Below the pieces are notes generated by a model. That model had not been told where the DNA came from. It saw nothing but the letters and a program-made list of their open reading frames with translations, and made no database searches. Below, in pieces: positions 6,736-15,708 of a stretch of DNA of 32,050 nucleotides; within the stretch, counting starts at the first letter, position 1, and the number at the start of each line of letters is the position of its first letter. This stretch comes from Candidatus Aerophobetes bacterium Ae_b3b. Lineage in GTDB: Bacteria; Aerophobota; Aerophobia; Aerophobales; AE-B3A. Where the stretch lies: contig NJBP01000022.1 of NCBI GenBank assembly GCA_005223085.1, positions 1-32,050 of the forward strand, in the 5' to 3' direction. The translations under genes and the position numbers were made by a program.

Positions 6736-7650
6736 ATGAAGTTTATTTCAAGAAAATTAAAGCAAAGAGGGTATAATCCACAATTAGTTATAAATGCGTA
6801 TTTATTTATTTTGCCCTGTTTAGTTTTAGTGATGATTTTTGTTCTACTCCCTATATTGATTACATTGGGCCTGGGTTTTTTTAGATACGATGCCATTCGT
6901 CCTCCTACATTTGTAAAATGGAGTCAGTACTCTAAGATAATCCATGACCCAATTGCTTGGAAGAGTTTGTACATAACCATATATTACTTAATTGGTACTC
7001 TTCCCCCAACGATAATCTTAGCTTTTGGCCTCGCTTTGTTGTTAACTGAACGATGGTTCAAAAAATTGCGCAGCCTTTTCCTTCCTTTTTATTTTTTTCC
7101 TTTCGTGATTGCATACGTTGCAGTCGGATATATATGGGCATGGATTCTCGATCCTCTATCGGGAGTTCTTAACTATCTTCTTATTCTTTTAGATTTGGAT
7201 CCTTTGTACTGGCTCCGTGACCCAGCTATGGCCATGCCTAGTATCTGGCTTATTGCTAATTGGAAACACTTAGGATTCTTTCTACTACTTTACATCGCTG
7301 GGATAGCCTCTTTACCAGAGGAATATTACGATGCAGCAAAGATTGACGGTGTTTCTACGAAATGGCAGGAAATTAGGTATATAACATGGCCACTACTTCG
7401 CCCTACAACTTTTTTTCTCGTGATTATGGGTTCTATCGGCGCTTTAAGTGTCTTTGACATTGTTTATGTGACTACTCAAGGAGGTCCAGCGAATGCCACG
7501 CAGGTTATTGTTCTGTACATCTGGAAGAAAGCGTTCTATCTGTTGAAATTCGGCGAGGGTTCAGCTTTAACCACCTTTTTATTCTTCATGTCGCTTGGTG
7601 TCATTTGGATGCAGTGGAAGTACTATACTAGCATTACGAAAGAAACATAA
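6736..7650 (+). CDS. Sugar ABC transporter permease, MalF/UgpA-like CUT1 type
   Basis: This 304-aa polytopic membrane protein has an N-terminal helix (about residues 18-48), five further helices, and the EAA loop PEEYYDAAKIDGVSTKWQEI (about 194-213). Size and motifs match the MalF/UgpA/LacF half of carbohydrate importers. It pairs with the MalG-type permease encoded at the start of the operon. Downstream, 41 bases away, follows a GH172 glycosidase. Confidence in the family is high; the transported sugar is unknown. Confidence 0.9.
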   Translation: MKFISRKLKQRGYNPQLVINAYLFILPCLVLVMIFVLLPILITLGLGFFRYDAIRPPTFVKWSQYSKIIHDPIAWKSLYITIYYLIGTLPPTIILAFGLALLLTERWFKKLRSLFLPFYFFPFVIAYVAVGYIWAWILDPLSGVLNYLLILLDLDPLYWLRDPAMAMPSIWLIANWKHLGFFLLLYIAGIASLPEEYYDAAKIDGVSTKWQEIRYITWPLLRPTTFFLVIMGSIGALSVFDIVYVTTQGGPANATQVIVLYIWKKAFYLLKFGEGSALTTFLFFMSLGVIWMQWKYYTSITKET

Positions 7651-7691
7651 AGCTTTCTTTTCGCTAGAAATACCTGTAAAGGAGGATTCTT

Positions 7692-8750
7692 ATGATAGGA
7701 AGTTCACTACGTGAGTTGCCTAAATTGAGAGATTATAAAAGAAAAAGGGAGTCAAGCTGGGACAGAACCGGCGGAAACAATGATAGAATTTTTATAAAAC
7801 CGGTAAGTGGACAAATCATCGCAGACGTAAAGGGTATTGGTTGTATAACGCATATATGGATAACTATGGACTGTAAAGAAAAACACTTCTTAAGGAAAGT
7901 TCTGCTAAAAATGTGGTGGGATAATGAAGAAGAACCAAGTGTTGAAGTTCCCATAGGAGATTTCTTTGGAATAGGCCATGCCAAAACAAAAAATTTTATC
8001 TCTTTGCCACTGTGCATGAGTCCTCAAGATGGAAAAGCTTTTAATTGTTTCTTCCCTATGCCCTTTTCTAAGAGAGCCAAAATTAGTGTAACCAATGAAT
8101 GTGAGAAATCAGGTTTGATTCTTTACTACTATATAGATTATGAACTTTATAAAAAAGTGGAAGAGATAGGAAAAATGGGAAGATTTCATGCTCAATGGCG
8201 AAGAGAAAATCCCTGTCAGGGACTAGAGCATTCTGAAGAAACTCTACATGAACCTGGTTTTAAAGGATATAATTTAACAGGGAAGGATAATTATGTTATT
8301 TTAGAGGCAGAAGGAAGGGGCCATTATGTCGGCTGTGTTCTAAATATTGAGAACTTAGGAAAACCCTTGGAATGGAACTGGTATGGAGAGGGAGATGACA
8401 TGATTTTTATTGATGGAGAAAAGTGGCCTCCTTCTCTTCATGGAACCGGGACAGAAGATTATTTTAATACAGCCTGGTGTCCTACCCAAGAGTTTGCCGG
8501 TCCGTATCATGGTCTTTTACTAGGTGGTGGTCCTAACTGGTCCGGAAAAATAGCTCTCTATCGATTCCATATCGAAGATCCTATCTATTTCCAAAAGTCA
8601 ATAAAAGTTACCATTGAGCATGGCCATGCTAATAATAGATCAGATGATTATTCGAGTGTAGCTTATTGGTATCAAACGGAGCCTCATAAAAAATTCCCAC
8701 TTATGTTCTCCATAAAGGAGAGAATGCCCCGGAAGAAGCATGTAGAGTAA
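7692..8750 (+). CDS. GH172 (DUF2961) glycoside hydrolase
   Basis: This 352-aa protein has no signal peptide, so it probably acts in the cytoplasm on an imported sugar. It carries the DUF2961 pattern: an N-terminal jelly-roll (GGNNDRIFI, GCITHIWITM, VPIGDFFG), then YGEGDDMIFIDGE (about residues 231-243) and HGTGTEDYF (250-258). DUF2961 proteins now form family GH172, whose known members act on fructofuranose anhydrides and D-arabinofuranose. Glu233 and Glu255 are placed like the two catalytic glutamates described for that family. AAAGGAGG upstream of ATG fixes the start. As last gene of the ABC operon it suggests the imported substrate contains a furanosidic pentose or fructose; this is inference. 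Confidence 0.85.
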   Translation: MIGSSLRELPKLRDYKRKRESSWDRTGGNNDRIFIKPVSGQIIADVKGIGCITHIWITMDCKEKHFLRKVLLKMWWDNEEEPSVEVPIGDFFGIGHAKTKNFISLPLCMSPQDGKAFNCFFPMPFSKRAKISVTNECEKSGLILYYYIDYELYKKVEEIGKMGRFHAQWRRENPCQGLEHSEETLHEPGFKGYNLTGKDNYVILEAEGRGHYVGCVLNIENLGKPLEWNWYGEGDDMIFIDGEKWPPSLHGTGTEDYFNTAWCPTQEFAGPYHGLLLGGGPNWSGKIALYRFHIEDPIYFQKSIKVTIEHGHANNRSDDYSSVAYWYQTEPHKKFPLMFSIKERMPRKKHVE

Positions 8751-9519
8751 TACAGATTTAATCCATACCAAGAGCTTCATGCCTGGTGGTTGCAGGAAGT
8801 GATGATAAAAATAGGCATACAGATTTTAATTAAAAAATATTATGGTTCACTGAGGAGGGCCATTATCCGATTTAATCCCCTACTTTGAATAACCTATCCT
8901 TATTTTGTCGTCTTCTATGTAAAAGCATGACATTGACTACTTTCCTCTAAACTAAAATCCTTGTTTTATCGATATTCTAGATTATAGATTGACGACACTT
9001 TGTCGTCTTTTTTACTAAATGCTGACAACTCCTTTGGAAGTCGTCAATCTGAATGGAACTCTGAGAAGAGACTGCAGTATTTTCTACAATGATCTCTCGT
9101 TAACATATGAAGAGGATGACGACGAGAAGCTATTAGAAGAGATTTACTTGTTATCAACATCGTCCAATCCGGGGAGCCAATCTGAAGCATCGTTATTCGT
9201 TTATTTACTCATAAAACGTTATATTTTCATTTAGTAAACTGCATCAAAGAAGAAATCTCCACCACAGCCCTCCAAACAGATTGACAAGTGCTGAATTTTT
9301 GCTTAAGTTATCCCCAGTGCTAGCCAGACCTGCGCATCCTCCAAATTCACCAAAAAGGAATTTTTTGCACGACTGAACTATGCACCGCAATGCGTTTGTT
9401 CTCTCAGAAAAAATCGACTCATCCTCTGGTAGAGTACGGCGCGGCGCTTGTATCTCATCCATCGACCAGTAATTGAAATAGCACTTAACATATTATTGTT
9501 CAAAGAAATAAACGTCTCC
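8751..9519. other. Non-coding stretch between GH172 and ATL genes
   Basis: About 770 bases. It contains a terminator (8991-9013) and two copies of TGTCGTCTT (8906 region and 9001). Open frames at 9019-9234 (+, 71 codons) and 9244-9462 (-, 72 codons) lack convincing ribosome binding sites and I recognise neither product. The second contains FGEFGGCAGLASTGDNLS and might be a decayed gene fragment. Confidence 0.4.
8991..9013 (+). terminator. Rho-independent terminator of the sugar operon
   Basis: GACGACA (8991-8997), a CTT loop and TGTCGTC (9001-9007) form a 7-bp stem with a three-base loop followed by T6. It lies 240 bases past the GH172 stop codon and is the first clear terminator downstream of the operon. 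Confidence 0.75.
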
Positions 9520-9843
9520 ATGAATACGTCATTTCACCAGAAAGTAAAATACGTCATTAAGAAAATTCCCAGGGGGAAGGTAGCAACCTATGGACAGATT
9601 GCTGCTTTTGCTGGCAATCATCGTGCTGCTCGTCAAGTAGCTTGGGTACTACATTCGTCTTCTCGAAAAGACAAGTTGCCATGGCATCGGGTCGTTAATA
9701 GTGAGGGCAGGATTTCACTAAGACCAAATTACGGCTACGAAACACAAAAAGAGTTATTGAAAAAGGAAGGCATAAAGTTTGATGAAAATGATCGTATAGA
9801 TTTTAAGAATTATCTTTGGGACCCATGGATGATGCTACAGTAA
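9520..9843 (+). CDS. Alkyltransferase-like protein (ATL), O6-alkylguanine recognition without transferase cysteine
   Basis: This 107-aa protein matches the C-terminal DNA-binding domain of O6-methylguanine-DNA methyltransferases: IPRGKVATYGQIA, then NHRAARQVAWVL with the arginine finger (about Arg38), and LPWHRVVNSEGRIS. The active-site PCHR of the transferases is replaced by PWHR (54-57), which defines ATL proteins. These bind O6-alkylguanine and hand the lesion to nucleotide excision repair instead of repairing it. The ATG at 9520 begins the conserved domain; an upstream in-frame ATG at 9448 would add 24 unrelated residues and is rejected. It stands alone, with non-coding DNA on both sides. 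Confidence 0.85.
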   Translation: MNTSFHQKVKYVIKKIPRGKVATYGQIAAFAGNHRAARQVAWVLHSSSRKDKLPWHRVVNSEGRISLRPNYGYETQKELLKKEGIKFDENDRIDFKNYLWDPWMMLQ

Positions 9844-10109
9844 TATTGAACATTAATCAGCTGATAGACTGCTGTACAAGAGAAAGGCATTACAACTTAT
9901 TGCTGGACATCATGGGGTCGCTTGTTACGCCCCCGCACGGGTGAAATATCACTCATGGTATGCGCTCGTGTTGCAGAACGCTTGATCATCCCGCCGAATT
10001 CTTGCTGGGGCTCAAGGGAGAAGGATTATACTTCCCTCCCGTAGATACTAACAGGACTCTTCTCGAAGCACTGTTGCTGAATAGTCTGGTGTCGGTGAGT
10101 GGTTTTGAC

Positions 10110-11837
10110 CTACCACGATCCTCCTCCTCCCCCTCCAAATCCTCCACCACTGAACCCTCCGCTGAAACCGCTTCCTCCGGATGCTGCGGAGGTTCGCGAC
10201 GGCGAGGATGAGAATGTAGCACCCATGGTTCGCAGCCCTTCACCCAGATCTGCTACCAGAAGTGCAGTATAGAATCCAGTTACTGGCCAGGCTGAAGATT
10301 CATACCAGCCGGGTGGTTCTCTATACAGATCCTTGAAGGCCTCGGCCCATTCATCAGCTACTCCCATTACCATGGCATAGGGGAGAACTCGATCGAATAC
10401 CGTAGGATCTTCCTTGGATAGTCTTTCCAGACGATCCTTCTCGGCCCTATTGATGAACTCCTTCAGACCAAGCAATTCATAAAGCATCAATACCCCTTTT
10501 ACACTCAGTCGAGGCATTATGAAGGAGAAAGCTATGACGATAGCTCCTGAAAGAGGAAAGGATATCATTAGATCCAGTCTGCCAAAGGAACGGGTCAAGA
10601 AAATACCACCTATTATCAGCGCCATGCCGAAACCCAGATAGGCCTTTCTCATCTTATCCGGACGAGCAGAAAAATAGCCATTTCTTGTCAGTCCTTGATA
10701 GAGGGAGTTTCTGATGGATGGAAGATGAAGGTGGAATTTGTTTTTCAAAGACGAAAGGGCCACTTCCGTTTTTCCGCTTTCAAAGATTCCCATGAGAAAT
10801 GACAGTTCGTGTTTTTTCAAATCGCGGTCGCTAGCATAATCCTTTTTCAGAAGAGTAAAATAGTAATCTTTCTTGGACAGAAAGAGCAGTTTGGTCGAGG
10901 TTGTCTGCCTAATCTTCATGTAGCCTCTTACCGCAAGGTCAATAGCCATGGCGGTGATATCGGTTAGATCGGCTCGCTCATCCATCAAGGTGCCTGCCTC
11001 CGAAGGGGTAAGCTCCGGCGGGGGACGGTATTTGACCATTATCGAACGCTCGACTTTGGGGTTCCTGCCACGGGTGAACCAGAGCAGGAACATCAGGACG
11101 AAGACTATCACCGGAACAAGAAAGAATCCGTTATCTTGAACTAGCCAAAGGATCCGGAGGAAGATGCCGGGTTGAATCAGGTATCCTTTAGGAATAGAAA
11201 CAACAATGGTCAGGCCTTCCCTTGGTCCTATATTATCCAGGGTAGCCACCAGGCGTGAACCCTCCCAATAAACTCGGGCCTTGGAACTGGTCGAGCCCCT
11301 GGGACCAGTGAAACTCTTCCATGTTACCTCTTTTTGATCAATTTCATCGGGAAGATTGATCAAGGCTTTCGCCTCACCGATGGTGACATCCCACTCATCC
11401 CCGGTCACATTCCAGTAGAGCTCATCATGGTCATTGAAATAGTTGATGCCTCGCTCAACCTGGTAAGAAACGTTATAGGTTTGAATTCCTCGAACATATC
11501 GGGAAGGGTCACCGATTCTTATACTTGTGTAGGTTCCCTTTCTGGAGGTTTCGTAGGGGTGATCAGTTCCATTTCCATCGGTTACTGAGATAACTTTCAG
11601 GCGAAGATTATAGTTGACAGATCCTCTCTTGTACCTGACGGGAATGTCCCGGTAGATTCCGTGTTTGGATTCCAATTGAAAATCTACGGTGATGTGTTCA
11701 TTGACGGTAAGAGTACTGTCGTTGCCAAGGGTTATTTCGGAGGTGAAGTTCTCAATTGTCCAGCCCCAGGCTCTAGACGTGAAGAAACAGACCAGCAAAA
11801 GACAACTCAGGCCAATAAACTTGCTTGTCTTCTTCAT
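10110..11837 (-). CDS. DUF2207 predicted membrane protein, partner of LemA
   Basis: This 575-aa protein starts with a signal peptide (residues 1-25) and an exported beta-rich domain (WTIENFTSEITLGNDSTLTV, YRDIPVRYKRG) typical of DUF2207/YciQ proteins. A transmembrane helix lies near 230-255, a cytoplasmic region follows, and a pair of helices near 405-455. The C-terminus is a Ser/Gly-rich tail ending in GGGGGGSW. GGAGGGC upstream of ATG supports the start. It lies 22 bases downstream of lemA, an arrangement common in bacteria. Molecular function is unknown; an envelope role is likely from topology. Confidence 0.85.
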   Translation of the reverse strand: MKKTSKFIGLSCLLLVCFFTSRAWGWTIENFTSEITLGNDSTLTVNEHITVDFQLESKHGIYRDIPVRYKRGSVNYNLRLKVISVTDGNGTDHPYETSRKGTYTSIRIGDPSRYVRGIQTYNVSYQVERGINYFNDHDELYWNVTGDEWDVTIGEAKALINLPDEIDQKEVTWKSFTGPRGSTSSKARVYWEGSRLVATLDNIGPREGLTIVVSIPKGYLIQPGIFLRILWLVQDNGFFLVPVIVFVLMFLLWFTRGRNPKVERSIMVKYRPPPELTPSEAGTLMDERADLTDITAMAIDLAVRGYMKIRQTTSTKLLFLSKKDYYFTLLKKDYASDRDLKKHELSFLMGIFESGKTEVALSSLKNKFHLHLPSIRNSLYQGLTRNGYFSARPDKMRKAYLGFGMALIIGGIFLTRSFGRLDLMISFPLSGAIVIAFSFIMPRLSVKGVLMLYELLGLKEFINRAEKDRLERLSKEDPTVFDRVLPYAMVMGVADEWAEAFKDLYREPPGWYESSAWPVTGFYTALLVADLGEGLRTMGATFSSSPSRTSAASGGSGFSGGFSGGGFGGGGGGSW

Positions 11838-11859
11838 GTGCCCTCCGTTCTTACTTTGA

Positions 11860-12426
11860 TCAAAACTTTACCTTGACTACATCTCTTTCTGATTCTGAAG
11901 GAAGCAAGAAGTATTCAGTCCTCTTGAATCCGAATCGCCCTGCAATTAAGTTGCTGGGGAAAGCTTCGGTCATTATGTTCATATCCCTGACTACCGCGTT
12001 GTAGTATCTGCGAGAAAGCTGGATAGCCTCCTCCAGCTTTGACAATGTCGACTGCAGGTCCATGAAGTTTTGATTAGCTTTGAGATCAGGGTAGCTTTCG
12101 GATATAGCGAACAGACTCTTGAGCGTCGAGGAAAGAAAATTCTCTGCCTCACCTTTTTTTTGGCCAGGCTCAGTCACCTGCATGGCCATGCTCCTGGCTT
12201 TTGTTACTTCCTCCAGGGTTTTCTTCTCATGGGAGGCGTATCCTTTAACTGTTTCTACTAGATTAGGGACCAAATCATATCTTCTCTTGAGCTGTACATC
12301 CACGTCCGACCAAGCTTGCCCGACTCGAAATTTAAGACCCACCAATTTGTTGTAAATAGCAATCATCCATATTGCTATACTTACAACCACTACAACCATG
12401 ATTCCTAATAACACCCATCCTATCAT
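11860..12426 (-). CDS. lemA: LemA family protein
   Basis: This 188-aa protein has one N-terminal transmembrane helix (residues 2-26) followed by the LemA signature: YNKLVGLKFRVGQAWSDVDV, QLKRRYDLVPNLVETVKGYA and LEEVTKARSMAM. The remainder is a long helical bundle (FAISESYPDLKANQNFMDLQ) ending with ARFGFKRTEYF-like residues. LemA proteins are anchored in the membrane with the helical part outside or in the periplasm; their role is unclear. It is the first gene of a two-gene unit with the DUF2207 protein. Confidence 0.92.
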   Translation of the reverse strand: MIGWVLLGIMVVVVVSIAIWMIAIYNKLVGLKFRVGQAWSDVDVQLKRRYDLVPNLVETVKGYASHEKKTLEEVTKARSMAMQVTEPGQKKGEAENFLSSTLKSLFAISESYPDLKANQNFMDLQSTLSKLEEAIQLSRRYYNAVVRDMNIMTEAFPSNLIAGRFGFKRTEYFLLPSESERDVVKVKF

Positions 12427-12529
12427 TTATTTCACCTCACTGTGCAATGTTGGTAAGACGCATCCATACTATCTCATCTACGGAAATAGTCAAGCATGCG
12501 ATTTGAATCAGCTAGAATGTAACCGAAAT

Positions 12530-12897
12530 TGACCTGCCCCCCTAGAATCGGCCCAGCTATCATTTTAGAGTATGAAATGAGGAAAGGACGAGGATTTGAA
12601 TGGCCAGGAGAAGCTACATCTCTCATGATATCATCAATAAGCTAAGCGGAGCAGAGGTTCGTCTGAGCGAGGTCTCCCTGAATAGATTCTGATTAATGAA
12701 TGGGGTTTCTGACGTTTCTGGTACTCCTGACGTTTTGTGCAAGCTGTGGGATGGAGGTTCCTCATTTTGAGGGAGGGGTGATTAGTAGGCCTCGCAAACA
12801 AAACCATCCCCTTTTATGCCTTGCTCTTGTTTTACGAAGAGAAAGATTTTGGCGAAGGTTTCCCTTATGACGATTCATTATGACTGGATCGATTCTA
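12530..12897 (+). mobile_element. Degenerate IS3-like element remnant
   Basis: The left end at 12530-12560 matches the IS end at 96-126 in 29 of 31 positions, in inverted orientation relative to it. It is followed at the same kind of distance by the start of a transposase frame (12600-12692). A right-end remnant at about 12883-12897 (ACTGGATCGATTCTA) matches the inner part of the repeat at 14 of 15 positions but lacks the outer GGGGGGCAGGTCA. Only about 370 bases remain, so most of the element has been deleted. It fills most of the gene-free stretch 12427-13079; the rest (12898-13079) holds a 9-bp hairpin at 12928-12953 and no gene. Confidence 0.65.
12600..12692 (+). pseudogene. Transposase OrfA remnant (IS3-like)
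   Basis: The frame MARRSYISHDIINKLSGAEV followed by ten more residues is a decayed copy of the OrfA beginning seen at bases 58-1 (shared RRSY and IINKL). It stops after 30 codons at TGA, far short of the roughly 90-100 residues of OrfA. No OrfB remnant is visible after it. Confidence 0.6.
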
Positions 12898-13079
12898 ATT
12901 CTTACAAAACTGGAGTCTTGTAGACTGGAATGTGAATATTCTCTTTCACATTCTCAAAAAAAGTTCTAATAACGTCCTGCCCGGGAAGCCAAACTGAACA
13001 ATTCAAATTGAGAATTTCTGTTTTTCGTGACAAAAGTTCTCTTTCTGGATTGAGATTTTCCTGTGCTTCAAAATCTTTT

Positions 13080-14261
13080 TTACCCTTGTTGACGCCATTT
13101 CAAGTCCAACCTAATATAGAGCCCGCTAATCAGGGTCGCTATTGCCGCTAAAATCCCCAGAAGGGTAAATCCACTCTGAAATCCATAATTGTCGATAAGG
13201 TAACCGACCCCGGGTAAGGTAAGAGCTGATAATACCATTCCCCCACCAAGAACAAGTCCTACTGAAGTTCCCACTCTTTCACCGCGGGTTAGTTCAGCAG
13301 AGAGGGCAAGTCCCACAGGAAAGGTGACAAAAATACAAAAACCTATTCCCACAAGAAGAGCAATGAGCACTTCATAATTCAATGTGGATTCTTCTACGAC
13401 TGATGCCACTGTAAACTGGAAAAAGAAAAAAAATATAGTTAGCCCCACAAGACTTAAAAAGATTATCTTTCCTTTGGAAACTCTATCCCCCATGATGCCA
13501 CCCAGAGGCTGAGCAATCAAACCTATTCCCAGCATTATCCCCGTGAGCAGTCCTGCTATGTTAATAGACGAACCTTTCTCCATAAGAAAAGAAGGTAAGA
13601 AAGAGATAAGTCCCTGGAATACCGCACCCCTCAGGCCAAGGATTAAGATTAAAAGAAAGATGGGTAGGGTTATTACTCCTGCAAGACCTTTGTCTCCTCT
13701 TTGCCTGGGTTCTCTCAAAGCTGACCAACACAAAATAAGAGCTGCAAATGCGGGTAGGATAAGAACTATTGCTGCTAATCTCCACTTCAATCTGGAGATA
13801 AGCCAGGCAATAAGAATAGGAGAGATGAATCTACCAAGCTGACCCCCTGCTCCATAAATACCTAGAGCCCGACCTTTCCTGGTAAACTCTTTGGTGATGA
13901 GGTTGGTGCTCTGAGGGTGATAAGTTGTGGTGGCAAGTCCTATAAAAAAAGAGGAGAGGAGAAGAACACTGAATCCGTTACTTAAACCAAGGATAATCGC
14001 TCCCAGAGCATAAAATATAAAACCCATAGCTATAAAAGTAACCCTTTTCCGGTAACGATCCGCCCAGTATCCAACTGGAGACTGCAGTATGGCACCAATT
14101 ATAGCCACGGAGGCGACCAAAATACCAGCCTCAAAGTAGTCTATGCCAAGCTGGAGAACCAGGACAGGAATAAAAATGGGTAACAGAAGAGAGTAAAAAT
14201 CATTGACAAAATGAGTGAATGATAAAACCACCAAGGTGTGTGTCTTTATGAACTGTCCCAT
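13080..14261 (-). CDS. MFS transporter, fosmidomycin-resistance (FSR)-like
   Basis: This 393-aa protein has 12 predicted transmembrane helices. The N-terminus (FTHFVNDFYSLLLPIFIPVL) and the TTYHPQSTNLITKEF segment after helix 4 are characteristic of the FSR branch of the major facilitator superfamily, which exports fosmidomycin and other small molecules. The A-motif-like GYWADRYRKR lies between helices 2 and 3. A role as exporter is likely; substrate unknown. It is preceded on the same strand by a glycosyltransferase gene 183 bases upstream. Confidence 0.8.
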   Translation of the reverse strand: MGQFIKTHTLVVLSFTHFVNDFYSLLLPIFIPVLVLQLGIDYFEAGILVASVAIIGAILQSPVGYWADRYRKRVTFIAMGFIFYALGAIILGLSNGFSVLLLSSFFIGLATTTYHPQSTNLITKEFTRKGRALGIYGAGGQLGRFISPILIAWLISRLKWRLAAIVLILPAFAALILCWSALREPRQRGDKGLAGVITLPIFLLILILGLRGAVFQGLISFLPSFLMEKGSSINIAGLLTGIMLGIGLIAQPLGGIMGDRVSKGKIIFLSLVGLTIFFFFFQFTVASVVEESTLNYEVLIALLVGIGFCIFVTFPVGLALSAELTRGERVGTSVGLVLGGGMVLSALTLPGVGYLIDNYGFQSGFTLLGILAAIATLISGLYIRLDLKWRQQG

Positions 14262-14385
14262 TTCTGCAGTGCTCCAAAAATAGCTTTTTACAGATCATAT
14301 AAAAATGGCCGCTTCTGTAAATTATTACCCCTCCAGCCAAGGAACAAAAAAGTCGGACGCTCTGGCCAAATAAGGGCATGTGTGT

Positions 14386-14428
14386 GGTCAAATTTGACCC
14401 TTTGGCTATCAAGTCAAAGGGATTTTTT
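14386..14428 (+). other. Palindrome and terminator-like hairpin between MFS and glycosyltransferase genes
   Basis: GGTCAAATTTGACC (14386-14399) is a perfect 14-bp palindrome. It overlaps a 7-bp stem CCCTTTG (14398-14404) / CAAAGGG (14415-14421) followed by A and T6, which would terminate + strand transcripts. No + strand gene precedes it, so the palindrome is more likely an operator for the minus-strand MFS gene, whose start is 125 bases away. Confidence 0.4.
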
Positions 14429-14444
14429 ATGAATTGATTCTTTT

Positions 14445-15695
14445 CTATACCCCAAAACAATTAGATAACAGAGCCTTAAGTTTTTGCCGCAGAACAGAAT
14501 AAGAATAGTATCTTATCCCCAGCTCATAGTTATGTTCAACCATCTCTTTTGCCAGGACTGGGGTTTCAAGAACCTTTTTAGTAAGCTCAACTGCTTGGGA
14601 ATCGACATAATCGTTCAATTCGATAACCTTAAATCCCTTGGGTTTAATGTCTATGGCATATATAGAATAATTGTTAACTACGATAGGCCTTCGAAAGTAT
14701 ATGGCCTCCAGAAAGGCATTGCCAAAACCTTCAAAATTGGAAGGATAGGTTACCAGATCTGCGTGATGATAGATATCCTGAGGACTATATACCTTCCTTC
14801 CATCAGAGGTTTTCCCTCGATAAGGCTTGATAATATCAGAGATAAACAATGTATCCACATTCATGATTGAAGAATACTCACGCACTCTCTTCTCATACTC
14901 ATAGCCTTCATCTCCTGAAGCATAGGAGATGATCAGTTTTGCCTTTAGCCCCAACCGACTCACCAGCTCTACCGAATGTTCAACGCCTTTGCGTTTAACC
15001 ACTCTTGTCGGCTGAAGGATCAAAAGCTCATCTGCTTCAAGACCAAGAGATTCTCTTATATCAGAAGAATAATCATCAAAAGAGGGAGGATTCTCAAAAT
15101 CCATAACATTGGGAACTATGTTTGCCGAGATACCTGTTCTAAGACTTAACTGGTTATCTTGGGAGGAGTTTATGACGACATGCTGAATAGATGGTAGGTG
15201 AGGTGGAAAAGCCATATTAAGATAATCCCAGACAGCATTTGTTAGAAATCGTTTGCGTTCCCAGAAAAAATCGTGGTGATGAGCAATGGTGGGAATCCGT
15301 GTCTCGGCGATTACCTCAGTAATAGCAACTCCCAGAGGAATATTCAAGGGGATAGCAAGGACGTTTTCTGGCACCAGAAGATTAATTCTAAAGCCTCTGA
15401 TAAATTCATAGATGTGCTTTTTAAGCTTATCTTTTATCTGGTGGATCTTTTTGGTGGTAGATGGCGGTCTGGTTTTAACGCCGAAACATCCACGAGAGAT
15501 CTCTTGAACTGGAGGATACTTAAAATGCGCCTCTTCTGCTAGGAGCGATCTTTGATTGGGTTTATCTTTATCGAATTCGCCAGCCATATAAAAGCAGAGA
15601 TGGCCCTCACTTTCAAAGATGCTGGCCCACTTTGCTGTCTCCAGGGAAACTCCATCGGTTCCGGCAAGCCTGGTGGAAATAAATCCGATATTCAT
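14445..15695 (-). CDS. GT4-type glycosyltransferase
   Basis: This 416-aa protein has a GT-B fold pattern: an N-terminal Rossmann start (MNIGFISTRLAGTDGVSLET), a central IVPNVMDF, then the donor-domain strand ILQPTRVVKRKG and the family 4 signature FEGFGNAFLEAIYFRRP with the EX7E pair. Such enzymes retain the anomeric configuration and use nucleotide-activated sugars. The GTDGVSLE start occurs in enzymes that make small soluble glycosides or envelope glycans; the acceptor here is unknown. AAAGGAGAGG upstream of ATG supports the start. It follows the alpha/beta hydrolase by 13 bases, probably in one operon. Confidence 0.85.
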   Translation of the reverse strand: MNIGFISTRLAGTDGVSLETAKWASIFESEGHLCFYMAGEFDKDKPNQRSLLAEEAHFKYPPVQEISRGCFGVKTRPPSTTKKIHQIKDKLKKHIYEFIRGFRINLLVPENVLAIPLNIPLGVAITEVIAETRIPTIAHHHDFFWERKRFLTNAVWDYLNMAFPPHLPSIQHVVINSSQDNQLSLRTGISANIVPNVMDFENPPSFDDYSSDIRESLGLEADELLILQPTRVVKRKGVEHSVELVSRLGLKAKLIISYASGDEGYEYEKRVREYSSIMNVDTLFISDIIKPYRGKTSDGRKVYSPQDIYHHADLVTYPSNFEGFGNAFLEAIYFRRPIVVNNYSIYAIDIKPKGFKVIELNDYVDSQAVELTKKVLETPVLAKEMVEHNYELGIRYYSYSVLRQKLKALLSNCFGV

Positions 15696-15708
15696 TGCCT
15701 CTCCTTTT

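Noticed and set aside
9019-9234. 71-codon + strand frame
   Set aside because: Begins right after a terminator without a ribosome binding site, and the product has no recognisable features.
9244-9462. 72-codon minus-strand frame with a Gly-rich segment
   Set aside because: Could be a decayed gene but no family is recognisable and no ribosome binding site is evident.
9448-9519. N-terminal extension of the ATL protein from ATG 9448
   Set aside because: The extra 24 residues are not part of the family domain and the ATG at 9520 fits the usual N-terminus.
12928-12953. Hairpin GAATGTGAA/TTCACATTC as terminator of the MFS gene
   Set aside because: On the minus strand the T-run comes before the stem, not after it, and the hairpin is more than 120 bases past the stop codon.
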